Assembly: GCA_002426555.1 (NCBI GenBank)
Contig: DIQU01000014.1
Coordinates: 27,957 to 64,443, forward strand
DNA: 36,487 nucleotides
Direction: 5' to 3'
From: Firmicutes bacterium UBA5454
GTDB lineage: Bacteria > Bacillota > Clostridia > Caldicoprobacterales > DTU083
A program made the translations under genes and the position numbers. Position 1 is the first letter of the stretch. Each line of letters opens with the position of its first letter. The notes beneath the pieces are model-generated. The model was not told the origin of the DNA, did not search any database, and worked only from the letters and a program-made list of their open reading frames with translations. Below are positions 8,959 to 17,784 of this stretch, piece by piece.

Positions 8959-10258
8959 TTTCACCCTCCAATAAAATTTTTTCGTTCGATATACCGCAAT
9001 ATCTCATAAGAAATAATGCAAGTGCTTTTGTATATTGTAGCAATTGGGTACAATCCACGTACTCATCGGGTTGATGAGCACCTCCAGGCAGAGCGAAATC
9101 CCTGAATATACCAAAATTAAAACTGTGGGGACTTCCATATTGAAGAAACAGGGACAGATCCGTTAAGCAGGAACCCTTTTCAGCGACAGGCTTTCCCGAA
9201 GTCTCACTGGCAGCTTTAGTCATTATATCTACGCCGCCATCGCTTTGATCTGTTTCGCCGTAATAAAAGTACCTGGTGCCCTGCTGGAAGCCAGATGTTT
9301 CTACGCCGTATTTGAGGAAGATCGGTTTAAGGCGCACTACTATGTCCTGGAGTTCATCATTTATCTCTTCGAATGTTTTGTCGGAATATATAACAAATGA
9401 AACAGTTGCATCATTATGGCTGTTGCATCTGAATGCTCCCAGTCGAAGCGCCGAACGTTCCATATCAGAACCTGTATACAACGGGTTTTTATGCAGCTCT
9501 GCCCGGCGTCGATCCCTAAACTCTTTTATTTCAACCATTAGAGCTGAAAGCACCTCATACAAGTCCATCATGCTGTCAGTAGAGTCTTTCTTACGAAGCT
9601 CTATCCTAAAACCTCCGCCTCCGATGGCTATGGTCCAAATTTCATAATTGCCGCCGTCCAGATTGACATATGTTTTACATGGATACTTCAGGCATGCAGC
9701 CAGTGTGCCGTTGCCTCCTCCTGATTCCTCGTCACAGTAAGCAGTGAGCACTACAGGTCTTTTTAATTGTATACCGCCTGCCTGTAAAGCTTTTACTGCA
9801 AAATAGGAAGCTGCAATCCCTGATTTGTTGTCTCCTGCGCCTAAACCATAGATGCGATTATCCTTAATTATTCCGCCGAAGGGATCGTATTTCCATTTGG
9901 ATAAATCTCCAACAGGCATTGTATCAGTATGAGCAGCAAGCATTACCGGCAGGTCTTCGCCTGTCTCTGCGATTATCGGCCAAATTCCACTGACATTGGG
10001 TCTGTTGGCTGTATTTCGATTGGGTATATATCCCGGATGCTCAGTAAACCCAGGTAGATTGTCCGGATAATACATTTCTGTTTCAAGATTTAGATTATGA
10101 TACAATTTCTCCACATACTCTGCACATTTCTGCTCCCTGCCATCCGTACGAAAATTCTGCGAATCGAACTGTATTAATTCCGACAAAATACGAAACAATT
10201 CATCAGAGTTCTCATCTATATAATCCTGTACATTTTTCTCCAAGATTGAATTTAACAT
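8951..10258 (-). CDS. M20-family metallohydrolase
   Basis: A 435-aa cytoplasmic zinc hydrolase of the M20 (ArgE/DapE/peptidase V) family. The metal and catalytic residues are all visible: H110 and D112 (AAHTDTMP), bridging D143 (GAGDNKSG), E177/E178 (YCDEESGGG), D201 (NLDGGNYE) and a late His in GGAHQPDEY. Family enzymes cleave N-acyl groups from amino acids or the amide of small peptides. Its repeated pairing with NagB-like and GH109-like genes suggests an amide-linked sugar derivative instead (inference). It lies 47 bp after the GH109-like gene and overlaps the downstream NagB-like gene by 8 bp. Ribosome-binding site AAAGGTG. Confidence 0.9.
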   Translation of the reverse strand: MLNSILEKNVQDYIDENSDELFRILSELIQFDSQNFRTDGREQKCAEYVEKLYHNLNLETEMYYPDNLPGFTEHPGYIPNRNTANRPNVSGIWPIIAETGEDLPVMLAAHTDTMPVGDLSKWKYDPFGGIIKDNRIYGLGAGDNKSGIAASYFAVKALQAGGIQLKRPVVLTAYCDEESGGGNGTLAACLKYPCKTYVNLDGGNYEIWTIAIGGGGFRIELRKKDSTDSMMDLYEVLSALMVEIKEFRDRRRAELHKNPLYTGSDMERSALRLGAFRCNSHNDATVSFVIYSDKTFEEINDELQDIVVRLKPIFLKYGVETSGFQQGTRYFYYGETDQSDGGVDIMTKAASETSGKPVAEKGSCLTDLSLFLQYGSPHSFNFGIFRDFALPGGAHQPDEYVDCTQLLQYTKALALFLMRYCGISNEKILLEGENE

Positions 10259-10305
10259 GTTTACACCTTTCTTTCACTGCAATGCTGATTTTACTCCAAC
10301 AGCCA

Positions 10306-11535
10306 TTATTTGTCTGCTTCGCTGTCTTCTGACAGTTCACGAATATATTCAGCTGCTTCTTGGCTTGCATGGTCGGTTGGATATGGATAGGGGGGGATCA
10401 ATTGATCACCGGCTACAGAAGAAGCTGTGCAGGCATAATCATTTCTATATTCGTCTCTTTCTTCCTTATTTCTTAAGTTGGGAACCCTGATTGGGGTATT
10501 TCCATTTAGAATTGAGCGGTAGGCCAGTATGCCGCAAATACTCATATCAACACCTGTATATACATCAACTGCATATCTTCCATCTGGACGATTAAGAATA
10601 CGATCTATAAAATATTGGGGTGCCCCAAAATCAGCATTACCATGACCAACATTAAAGCCCAGATCCATTGCTTTGTGTTGGGGATTGTAGTTTTCAAATT
10701 CACCTTCGGCAATTTTTTCGCCCTCACGATATACATGAATCTTGCTGTCATCAAATCGATCGCTCTCCATCATTCCCTTTGACCCGAAAACCATCCATTT
10801 ACAGCCATATTCCCGCTTGAGTGCGCCGTGTATGCTTCTTACGATGCTACCATTATCAAGAGTAACCATCTCTATTCCAGTTGCAAAAGATCTGCCATGC
10901 CTGCGTTTCCATATTGCTTCACTGGTTTGGAAACCTACAACCTGGACCGGTCTTCTGCCGGTTATTGTTAAAATGGGACCCAGGCTGTGGGTGCAGTAAT
11001 ACGTAGAATAAGACCTGTTGCGCCAATGATCCTTCTCACCATATGTATATATACCGGGTGCCGAATCGTGAATATATTCTCCCTGCGCATACATTACTTC
11101 GCCGATTTCTCCTTGTTCGTACAGTTTCTGCATCTCAAATGCTACTGGGAAATAACAGCAATTCTCTGCAAAGGTATATATCAATCCGGTTTTCTCTACA
11201 GCCTCAATTAATTCAACAGCTTGAGCCATAGTTTCAGATGCTGTTACTTCACTTAGTATATGTCGACCCGACTCCAGCAGTCTAACTGCATACGGCACAT
11301 GTTCAGTAGCGTAATTGGCCAACACTACAGCGTCCATATCATAATTGAAAAAGTCGTCAAAATTCTCAAATAATGCTATCTTTTTTCCAACTTCTTCTGC
11401 TGTTTCTTCGGCTTTTTTTAAAGCAGTTATGTCCTTATCACATACCGCAACCAATTCGGCATCAGGGTGATGCAAATATATGCGAATCATCGACATACCC
11501 CGCTTCGCTCCAAAAACACCTACTTTTACTTTCAT
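10306..11535 (-). CDS. Gfo/Idh/MocA-family protein, GH109-like
   Basis: A 409-aa NAD(P)-dependent protein with an N-terminal Rossmann fold (VKVGVFGAKRG) and a C-terminal alpha/beta domain. The EKP lysine typical of family dehydrogenases is absent; SEVTAS stands in its place (residues 95-100). The middle carries EYIHD (Y154), HWR (W171, R172) and YYCTHSLGP (Y180, H183), which resembles the catalytic YxTHGLGP and GYIHD segments of GH109 glycosidases that use bound NAD for transient oxidation. A glycosidase or lyase function is therefore plausible; a plain dehydrogenase cannot be excluded. It is the first gene of the transporter operon, with GGGAGG before ATG, and two LacI-type operators upstream. 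Confidence 0.85.
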   Translation of the reverse strand: MKVKVGVFGAKRGMSMIRIYLHHPDAELVAVCDKDITALKKAEETAEEVGKKIALFENFDDFFNYDMDAVVLANYATEHVPYAVRLLESGRHILSEVTASETMAQAVELIEAVEKTGLIYTFAENCCYFPVAFEMQKLYEQGEIGEVMYAQGEYIHDSAPGIYTYGEKDHWRNRSYSTYYCTHSLGPILTITGRRPVQVVGFQTSEAIWKRRHGRSFATGIEMVTLDNGSIVRSIHGALKREYGCKWMVFGSKGMMESDRFDDSKIHVYREGEKIAEGEFENYNPQHKAMDLGFNVGHGNADFGAPQYFIDRILNRPDGRYAVDVYTGVDMSICGILAYRSILNGNTPIRVPNLRNKEERDEYRNDYACTASSVAGDQLIPPYPYPTDHASQEAAEYIRELSEDSEADK

Positions 11536-11642
11536 TTATAAGCCTCCCTATACTATTATTTAAATATACTTGCTTTCTTTCCTGTTAAATCTGAAGGACT
11601 TAACTCTACTTGCATAAACATTGAATACAAATTCTGTCTCGA

Positions 11643-11662
11643 CTGCGTTAACATTAACGCAA
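11643..11662. promoter_or_regulatory. LacI-type operator, proximal copy before the transporter operon
   Basis: CTGCGTTAACATTAACGCAA: 7-8 bp arms TGCGTTA and TAACGCA around a 4-bp centre ACAT, 108 bp upstream of the ATG at 11535. It shares arms with the three other dyads and differs in the centre. Confidence 0.8.
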
Positions 11663-11710
11663 ATAAAAATATTTAAATATACGACTTAAATCATGAAAAT
11701 ATAATTTTTT

Positions 11711-11730
11711 TTGCGTTATCCTTAACGCAA
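11711..11730. promoter_or_regulatory. LacI-type operator, distal copy before the transporter operon
   Basis: TTGCGTTATCCTTAACGCAA: perfect 8-bp arms TTGCGTTA/TAACGCAA with centre TCCT, identical to the copy before the MFS gene. Its centre lies 68 bp from that of the proximal copy, so cooperative binding or looping is possible. Confidence 0.85.
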
Positions 11731-12019
11731 GTTACTTTAATTTTTTTCTTTCTGAATTAAATTGGCATATTTAGCTTTAATCTATCTTTTTCCATACAAA
11801 CATACAATTACAACAAAACTCTTAATAAAATTATATATCATTTTCTATACTCTGTCAATTAAAATTTCATTACTTTTTCCTAAAAGGTGAATAAAATATT
11901 TGTAAGCAACTCGATTCAATCTTAATATAAGTTTCCAAAGTACAGGGTTTTCAGCACATAATATAACTTAACTTAATTTTTTCGGTAAATCATAGATAAC
12001 TTATAACTTTCTGGAGCAT

Positions 12020-13078
12020 TCACTCATATCCGCAGCCATATTTGCTATGCTGCAGGTTGTCAGCATTAGCACCTATTATGATATTGGTATTGGAATAGTA
12101 TGAATCCCTATCCGGCTTTTCACCTGTTATAAGATAATTATATAACATAATAACAGGATAATATCCCTGACATACTCTTTCCTGAGCTAGAATCGCGGTA
12201 ATAGTTCCTTCCTGCAAAGCCTTTTTATACTCTTCTTCATACTCATGACCGATTACGACATAGTCTTTTTCAGTTTTTTCGAATATCTTGTAATTATTTA
12301 ATAAGATTCTGTATTGATCAAAATAAAACCCTTTAGCTTCAGGATGATCCTTCATAGCTTTCAGTACTACTGATGAAGACTCGGCCAATGTGCAACGATA
12401 GGATCCCACAATATGGAAGTCAGGATAATTATTTTCCACGTGTTCCAGAAAACCCTGCACGCGTTTGTAACTGGTGTCTCCTGACCAAAAATTAGTGCTT
12501 GAAATGATACAACATTCACCAGACCTGTTGCAGAATTTATACATCAATTCAGCTGCAATCTTACCCGTTTGATAATAATCCGGACCATAGTAGAACAACC
12601 TCTTGCGGTTTATCGTATCCTCGTCAAAGATTGCTATAGGAATCACGTTCTTTTCTGCATATGATAAAACCAGATCACTATCATTAAAATTTACAATAGA
12701 CATGGCAATGGCATCTATATCATTATTGGCAATGATATCATTTATACTTGCATTTTTACTTATACTATCATTATGTATAAATTCAATAATTTTAACACCA
12801 AATTCCAACAATTCTTCAGCTGCCATTTTTGTTCCGATTCTTACTTCATCCCAAAAAATTTCCGGTGTGCAAGGCATAATGACAAGAATATTGAACTTTT
12901 TGCGTAAAGCCAGCCCGCGAGCAACAGTATTGGCCTTATACCCCAGACGTTCCACAATTTCCAGAATCCTGTCTCGAGTTTCATCCTTTATTCGCCCCGT
13001 ATTGTTAATTGCACGATATACTGTTCCAACTGATATGTTTGCCTCACGAGCTACATCTTTTATGGTTACTTTCTTCAA
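12020..13078 (-). CDS. LacI-family transcriptional regulator
   Basis: About 352 aa: an N-terminal helix-turn-helix (TIKDVAREANISVGTVYRAINNTG) with hinge helix KANTVARGL, then a periplasmic-binding-protein-like ligand domain (NILVIMPCTP onward). The recognition helix has GTVYRAI rather than the usual ATVSRVL. I prefer a TTG start at 13078 (MKKVTIKDV), with GAGGTG 6 nt upstream; an in-frame GTG at 13087 would add three residues but has no ribosome-binding site. It lies between the two dyad-controlled operons, and its own promoter carries the dyad, so it is the natural candidate to bind TTGCGTTA-N4-TAACGCAA and to autoregulate. The inducer is unknown but is probably a sugar or sugar phosphate of this pathway. 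Confidence 0.92.
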   Translation of the reverse strand: MKKVTIKDVAREANISVGTVYRAINNTGRIKDETRDRILEIVERLGYKANTVARGLALRKKFNILVIMPCTPEIFWDEVRIGTKMAAEELLEFGVKIIEFIHNDSISKNASINDIIANNDIDAIAMSIVNFNDSDLVLSYAEKNVIPIAIFDEDTINRKRLFYYGPDYYQTGKIAAELMYKFCNRSGECCIISSTNFWSGDTSYKRVQGFLEHVENNYPDFHIVGSYRCTLAESSSVVLKAMKDHPEAKGFYFDQYRILLNNYKIFEKTEKDYVVIGHEYEEEYKKALQEGTITAILAQERVCQGYYPVIMLYNYLITGEKPDRDSYYSNTNIIIGANADNLQHSKYGCGYE

Positions 13079-13225
13079 TGCAGGCACCTCACCATATCAA
13101 CACTTTTCTAACCGCTTGTGCAAGACTTCTACCTTACACGGTTGAGTACTGGTAAATCACTTTCTTTGAGTTAATTTCTAATCTTTTGTATATAATTATA
13201 TGTACTATTAGATGTCTCTTATAAA

Positions 13226-13245
13226 TTGCGTTATCCTTAACGCTA
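13226..13245. promoter_or_regulatory. Operator of the LacI-type gene (autoregulation)
   Basis: TTGCGTTATCCTTAACGCTA, the same dyad with one arm end altered (CGCTA for CGCAA). In the minus direction it starts directly at the end of the -10 box and covers the expected transcription start, a position suited to repression. Confidence 0.85.
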
Positions 13246-13274
13246 TTATATACCATATTCCAAACACTTGTCAA
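13245..13274 (-). promoter_or_regulatory. Predicted promoter of the LacI-type gene
   Basis: On the minus strand TTGACA (13269-13274) and TATAAT (13245-13250) are separated by 18 nt; both hexamers match consensus exactly. The leader to the start codon is about 160 nt. Confidence 0.85.
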
Positions 13275-13299
13275 CAAAATATTTTAAGAAAATACCGTG

Positions 13300-14511
13300 C
13301 TACAAGACAAATTTATCCTTCTCATCCAAACGGCAGGGCATCTGCAAATCACTATATCTTTTTGCAAAAGGAGTGCGGAAATCATCTCTCACAGCATCGC
13401 GTTCCTCCTTTTTCGTGAAGTCGGGTATCCTTAATTCTTTTCCGTCTGACAATGCGCTGTACCAACCCAGGATGCCTGCCGCAGATAAGGCTGCAGAACG
13501 ATACACATCTAAAAATGGTTTCTCTTTCTTCAACAGTACCCTGATAAAGGCTCTGGTAAGATGATAATCAATACCGCCATGACTGGATTTTTCGTAAGCC
13601 GACAAGTTGAAACCATCCCCCTCTTTTACCAGACCCGCTTCCTCAAGGGAAGGACTCATTTCTTCCGAGTTGCCGTCAAGTCCTGCTACGATTAATTTAT
13701 CTTCACGCTTATCATAGCGTTTTGTCTCCATGGTTCCTTGTTCACATGCCAGTCGGTACCATTTGCTTGTGGGTGCATATCCGGAACAACCTGTTGTATT
13801 GAAAACAGCACCATTGCTCATCTCCGTGATTACTACAGAACCGTTACAGTCCGTAAGCTTTCTGGGGCTCTTATAAAAGTCTGTTCTTCGAATCATTTTA
13901 CAGGAAACCTTCATGGGAACGCTCCCTGTCACATACATCAGTGTGCCCAGGGTATGCATATTGTACATATTGGAGGGCAACACCTGCCTCCAGTGCAAAT
14001 TATTCAAATCCGTGTCCTTTTTTATTTTGGAGCCGTCCTCAACGTGTGTATAATGCAGATATTCCGCTTCTCCATACAGAACTCTGCCCATTTTCCCTTC
14101 ATCTATTCTCTTTTTCATTGCATGCACGGCTGTAAAATAGGGACAATTGGCCAGAAGTATATAGGTTCCCTGATGCTCTTCACACTTTTCCACCAGCTGA
14201 ACACATTCACCCAGGGACGCTGCGGCGGTTGTCTCGCTCAGAACAGCCACACCAGCTTCGAAGGCTTTGATCGCATAGGGTGCATGTTCATGAAAAAAGT
14301 TGCAGAGAATCACTGCGTCAAGACCGGAATGGACAAATTCATCATAATCCCTGTAAATTTTCATCTCATCAGTAACATACTCGTTCTCTTCCAATGCAGC
14401 ATCGTCTACTTCACATATTGCCACAACTTTCGCTTCCTCCATATACTGCAGGGTACGCATAAAGCTGCTGCCTCTCCGAGCTCCCATTACTCCTATTTTT
14501 AGTATTTCCAT
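13300..14511 (-). CDS. Gfo/Idh/MocA-family protein, divergent GH109-like member
   Basis: A 403-aa protein with N-terminal Rossmann motif ILKIGVMGARRG and the family C-terminal domain. As in its relatives here the EKP lysine is missing (LSETTAAAS, residues 91-99). The GH109-like positions are partly kept: EYLHY (Y151), HWR (W174, R175) and MYNMHTLGT (Y183, H186), but Gly-Pro after the His loop has become Gly-Thr. It is closest in style to the 10306-11535 protein (shared ARRG/AKRG start and a closing EERDAVRDDF/EERDEYRNDY segment). It is the last gene of the MFS-led operon, 157 bp after the M20 gene, with GGAGGAG before ATG. The gap before it shows no clear promoter. Confidence 0.82.
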   Translation of the reverse strand: MEILKIGVMGARRGSSFMRTLQYMEEAKVVAICEVDDAALEENEYVTDEMKIYRDYDEFVHSGLDAVILCNFFHEHAPYAIKAFEAGVAVLSETTAAASLGECVQLVEKCEEHQGTYILLANCPYFTAVHAMKKRIDEGKMGRVLYGEAEYLHYTHVEDGSKIKKDTDLNNLHWRQVLPSNMYNMHTLGTLMYVTGSVPMKVSCKMIRRTDFYKSPRKLTDCNGSVVITEMSNGAVFNTTGCSGYAPTSKWYRLACEQGTMETKRYDKREDKLIVAGLDGNSEEMSPSLEEAGLVKEGDGFNLSAYEKSSHGGIDYHLTRAFIRVLLKKEKPFLDVYRSAALSAAGILGWYSALSDGKELRIPDFTKKEERDAVRDDFRTPFAKRYSDLQMPCRLDEKDKFVL

Positions 14512-14668
14512 CTTTTTTTCTCCTCCACTTTTTCATAATATTTTTAATAGCCTTTTACAGCATATAAAAAGAGCATATCCAACTTCCAGCGATAACCATC
14601 TTTTGTAAGATTCCTAACCAAATTATCGTATCTTAAAATTATTATATTCCAAATGAAAGAATCTTTTT

Positions 14669-15931
14669 CTAATCAAGTAAAAGGTATAATGCAATTGCGC
14701 AAGCAAAGTCTACCACTCTATCGATATCATTGCTTTCGTTAACATTATGCGGGCACTCCGGCTCGAAAAATGGCCGTGACAAACCGGTCATTAAAGCATG
14801 ACCCCCGCCATAATTATTATATAAATAATAATCAGATAATACACTGCAACCAATAGGCAGCTCTTTACCAGCAGCTAAATGATAAGCTTCTCTGTATTTG
14901 GAAACCACTGGGCTGTCGCTTGCTACGCTCGTTCGTTCAAAATAACGTGTAGTCCATACGGGACCTTTGGCACGCAAACCCATATGTTTGAACTCGTTGC
15001 TGTTTATATCATCAAGGAAAAATTGTATTTTCTTTTCCAGTTCAGCTTTATTATCGAAAGAATATATTGTATAAGTCAGTCTTCCCCTATTGTAACTGGC
15101 ACCAATAGGTGAGCCGATACCCACGTTATACAATCTGAGAGGATATTTCGCACACTCGGCATTGGTATACAAAGGATCTGCAGTTAATTGGCTGACTAAT
15201 TGACGTTCCAAACCTTCCAAATGCTCTATGAGCAGTTTAATACCATTGAAAACCGGTACCGCTGTTGATACAAAGTCAACTGCAGTTACATCAATGTTCA
15301 TAACGCTGCCTCCCACACCAGCTATGGCCGCCTGTTCGGCTCCATCCAGATACAAGTACTCATCACAGGGATATTTAAGGCAGGCTGCCAGTGACCCATT
15401 ACCTCCTCCCTTTTCTTCGTCCACAACAGAGGCTAGACAGACATCTTTACTCAAAGGTATACCACTTTCAATAACTGCCTTTAACGCAAAATACGAAGCT
15501 GCAACTGCATATTTATCGTCGCATGCTCCTCGCCCATAAATCTTACCGTTTTTAACTGCGCCACTGAAGGGTCCATACAACCAATCGTCATGCCTGCCTT
15601 CGGGTACAACATCGATATGCCCCGCCAGCATCACGGATGATTGGGCACAGTTGGATCGGTAGGTACCCACTACATTGGGTCTTTCACGATAGTCGCGGCC
15701 AGGCAGGAACCCGGGATGATCAATAATACCCGAAACACTGTCAGGAGAAAATAGATCAACCTCAAGCCCCAATTCCTGATACTTCTTTGCCATGAATTCC
15801 TGACATGGTTTTTCATCTCCGGTTATACCATGATTTACCGATGGGATACGAATCAAATCGCCCAGGAAGCCAATTAATTCATCCTGGTTTTCACGGATAT
15901 ATCCAACTACTTTCTCTTGTAAACTGTTCAT
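14669..15931 (-). CDS. M20-family metallohydrolase
   Basis: A 420-aa paralogue of the other M20 proteins here with all metal and catalytic residues: H105/D107 (AGHIDVVP), D138 (GRGACDDK), E172/E173 (VVDEEKGGG), D196 (YLDGAEQ) and a late His in CPHNVNESND. The specificity region is the most different of the three paralogues: the DGGNYE segment of the other two is DGAEQA here, so the substrate may differ. The ATG at 15931 has AAAGGT 9 nt before it; an in-frame ATG at 15949 would add six residues without a good ribosome-binding site. Unlike the other two M20 genes it has no adjacent NagB-like gene and sits among Gfo/Idh genes. Confidence 0.88.
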   Translation of the reverse strand: MNSLQEKVVGYIRENQDELIGFLGDLIRIPSVNHGITGDEKPCQEFMAKKYQELGLEVDLFSPDSVSGIIDHPGFLPGRDYRERPNVVGTYRSNCAQSSVMLAGHIDVVPEGRHDDWLYGPFSGAVKNGKIYGRGACDDKYAVAASYFALKAVIESGIPLSKDVCLASVVDEEKGGGNGSLAACLKYPCDEYLYLDGAEQAAIAGVGGSVMNIDVTAVDFVSTAVPVFNGIKLLIEHLEGLERQLVSQLTADPLYTNAECAKYPLRLYNVGIGSPIGASYNRGRLTYTIYSFDNKAELEKKIQFFLDDINSNEFKHMGLRAKGPVWTTRYFERTSVASDSPVVSKYREAYHLAAGKELPIGCSVLSDYYLYNNYGGGHALMTGLSRPFFEPECPHNVNESNDIDRVVDFACAIALYLLLD

Positions 15932-16047
15932 TCGTCTTCTACCTTTCATCCCGATAGATTATATCTGTGATCTTAACCAGACCACTTACCCATTTTATAT
16001 GCTGCTTGAATACTAGGATATTGTTTTCTTGACAATTTATTGAACAG

Positions 16048-16419
16048 TCAGCCCTGTAAAAATTTATCCATATCAATGGGATTGCCTTTTTGCAAACGTG
16101 ACTCTTCCGCCGCAAAAGCTGCATAGTGGCTTTCTACAGAACGTTCAATTGATGTTATGAAACCGGTATTGAATTCATCCCCGCGAAAAAGACAGATGAC
16201 ATCGTACATCATACGTGAATCGCCGCCTTCATGACCACCTTTAAACGAACTATTATCGGTAAGGGCTTCCAAGTCTATTTCATATTCCGGTTTTCCAAAT
16301 ATCCTAACCGATAATTTTCGTAGCCAAAGGAATAAATCCATATCATGACATGATTTTGCCAGATATCTCGTTCCCCGATTTCCCATGCCAAGAACTGCAA
16401 AGCTAATTTTCTTTGGCAT
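16048..16419 (-). pseudogene. Gfo/Idh/MocA remnant with large in-frame internal deletions
   Basis: An open frame of 123 aa with a good ribosome-binding site (GGAGGTATTTA, ATG at 16419) that stitches together non-adjacent parts of a Gfo/Idh protein. It begins with the Rossmann start KISFAVLGMGNRGTR, jumps at once to the mid-protein motif KSCHDMDLFLWL, and then to a C-terminal section GGHEGGDSRMMYD...SIERSVESHYAAFAAEESR. About 200-300 residues of a normal protein are absent, yet the frame is kept and no stop is introduced. It cannot be a working oxidoreductase. It is either a decaying gene or, less likely, a retained miniature. The full-length parent was probably of another subfamily than its neighbours, because they lack the CHDMD motif. 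Confidence 0.75.
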
Positions 16420-16530
16420 TAAATACCTCCATTTTTTATTCCTTTTAATTCCAAGCTTTTCATCAGTGTCTCTATTGTATATCCAACATATAATGGATGA
16501 CCTGTTATTGCCTGGGGAAAATAAGTTCAA

Positions 16531-17640
16531 TTACCACTCCCTGGGATCTGGTACAGGCAGCCATACTCCATTTTCCAGTATTGATTCCTGACTTACCAGA
16601 CCAGGTAAAGTCATGTCCAGCGATTTGTAGATATCAATGGGCACTGTTCTTCCCTCATACAGCGAATCTATAAAATCAGTCATTATTGCCACATCTGAAC
16701 CTCCATGCCCGGAAGTCCTTGCTTTTTCATCAATATCCCGCCACAGTTTTGGTGTATACTTTTCTTCATATTTGCTGAGGCTGTCCCATCTACCTTTCTC
16801 ACTTTCTTCATTAATCCATATGAAATCAATGTCATCCTGGTTCTTAGAGAAGTGACTGCCCTCATATGCTGCATTGGTTCCCTGTAGAGTAAAATTAAGG
16901 CTATAGGGATGGGGCGAGGCAAAATCCGTACGTATTTTTATCAAGTGTCCCTTCACTGTTTTGCACAGCATAACTGCAACATCATCTCCAGCCATTTCTT
17001 TGCCTTTCAAATCTCTGTTGTGCCTCCCGGAACCTGCGCAGCAAACACTCTCAACCCTGTCTCCTTCCATCCAATTTAAAATAGGACCAAGGCTGTGTGT
17101 CCCATATGTGACACCTCTTTTTTCATATACATATTCTCGTCTCCAGGGAGTTTTGTACAGCAAATCACGGCAATCATGTATATACTCTCCTTCGGCATAG
17201 AATACATCACCAAACACACCCTCACGAACCATTTCCTGTATTAGCATATACGGTTTCATATAATTGCAGTTTTCACCCATCATATACTGTGCCTGAGTAG
17301 ATTTACACGCCTTCAACAAAGACTTGCATTCATCAATGGAAATTGCTGCTGTAACTTCGCTGAATACATGAATATCCCTTTTGAGAGCTTCAATAGACTG
17401 GCTTACATGCAAGTGCATGGGAGTTCCTATAATTACGGCATCCAGATTCCCCTTTTCCAGCATCTCGGTATAATCCGTATAGCGATCTACTCCATCTACA
17501 TCCTTAAGCGCCTTATCCAAAGCTTCCTGGTTCAAATCACAAGCAGCTGTAAGAACTGCCCTTCCACTACCTTTAAATGCAGCGAGAAATGCAGATGGAC
17601 GACCAGCAGCTCCAACAATACCTACTTTTAGCTTTTCCAT
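16531..17640 (-). CDS. Gfo/Idh/MocA-family protein, GH109-like
   Basis: A 369-aa NAD-binding protein, start ATG 17640 with GGAGG upstream (an open frame continues to 17718 but without a ribosome-binding site). Rossmann motif KVGIVGAAGRPSAF; SEVTAA replaces the EKP dehydrogenase motif. GH109-like positions: GEYIHD (Y153), PWRR (W166, R167) and TYGTHSLGPI (Y179, H182). The closing sections GHGGSDVAIM and GLVSQESI are also family typical. By eye it is about three quarters identical to the protein at 27115-28221 in the other operon, so one is a fairly recent copy of the other. It follows the MFS gene and is followed by the truncated Gfo/Idh remnant. Confidence 0.86.
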   Translation of the reverse strand: MEKLKVGIVGAAGRPSAFLAAFKGSGRAVLTAACDLNQEALDKALKDVDGVDRYTDYTEMLEKGNLDAVIIGTPMHLHVSQSIEALKRDIHVFSEVTAAISIDECKSLLKACKSTQAQYMMGENCNYMKPYMLIQEMVREGVFGDVFYAEGEYIHDCRDLLYKTPWRREYVYEKRGVTYGTHSLGPILNWMEGDRVESVCCAGSGRHNRDLKGKEMAGDDVAVMLCKTVKGHLIKIRTDFASPHPYSLNFTLQGTNAAYEGSHFSKNQDDIDFIWINEESEKGRWDSLSKYEEKYTPKLWRDIDEKARTSGHGGSDVAIMTDFIDSLYEGRTVPIDIYKSLDMTLPGLVSQESILENGVWLPVPDPREW

Positions 17641-17784
17641 ATGTGTTCCTCCATGTTCTTTAATCTTTTGTTTCTCTATATACCCCTTTATTCTTAAAAG
17701 GGATGGTGCCGAAGTCAAATTTATAGACTGTATGGTGCACTTAAACTGTAAATAAACATCTCTTTCACCACAGGTTACTCGGGA

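Larger units (their letters stand above)
11536..12019. other. 484-bp AT-rich intergenic control region
   Basis: No coding frame of note. It holds two operator-like dyads (11643-11662 and 11711-11730) ahead of the 10306-11535 gene. I could not place a convincing -35/-10 pair relative to them, unlike the two other dyad promoters. The part from about 11760 to 12019, just after the LacI gene stop, is AT-rich without a clear terminator hairpin. Confidence 0.6.

Noticed and set aside
11760..12019. Terminator for the LacI-type gene
   Set aside because: No GC-rich stem followed by a U-tract was found; only AT-rich weak pairings.
12603..13145. 180-codon plus-strand frame
   Set aside because: Antisense of the LacI-family gene; composition is that of a mirror frame.
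13738..14502. 254-codon open frame on the plus strand
   Set aside because: It lies wholly opposite the Gfo/Idh gene at 13300-14511, whose motifs are clear; the plus-strand product has no recognisable domain and no ribosome-binding site.
15481..15490. TTAACGCAAA as a further LacI-type operator
   Set aside because: Half-site only and inside the M20 coding region.
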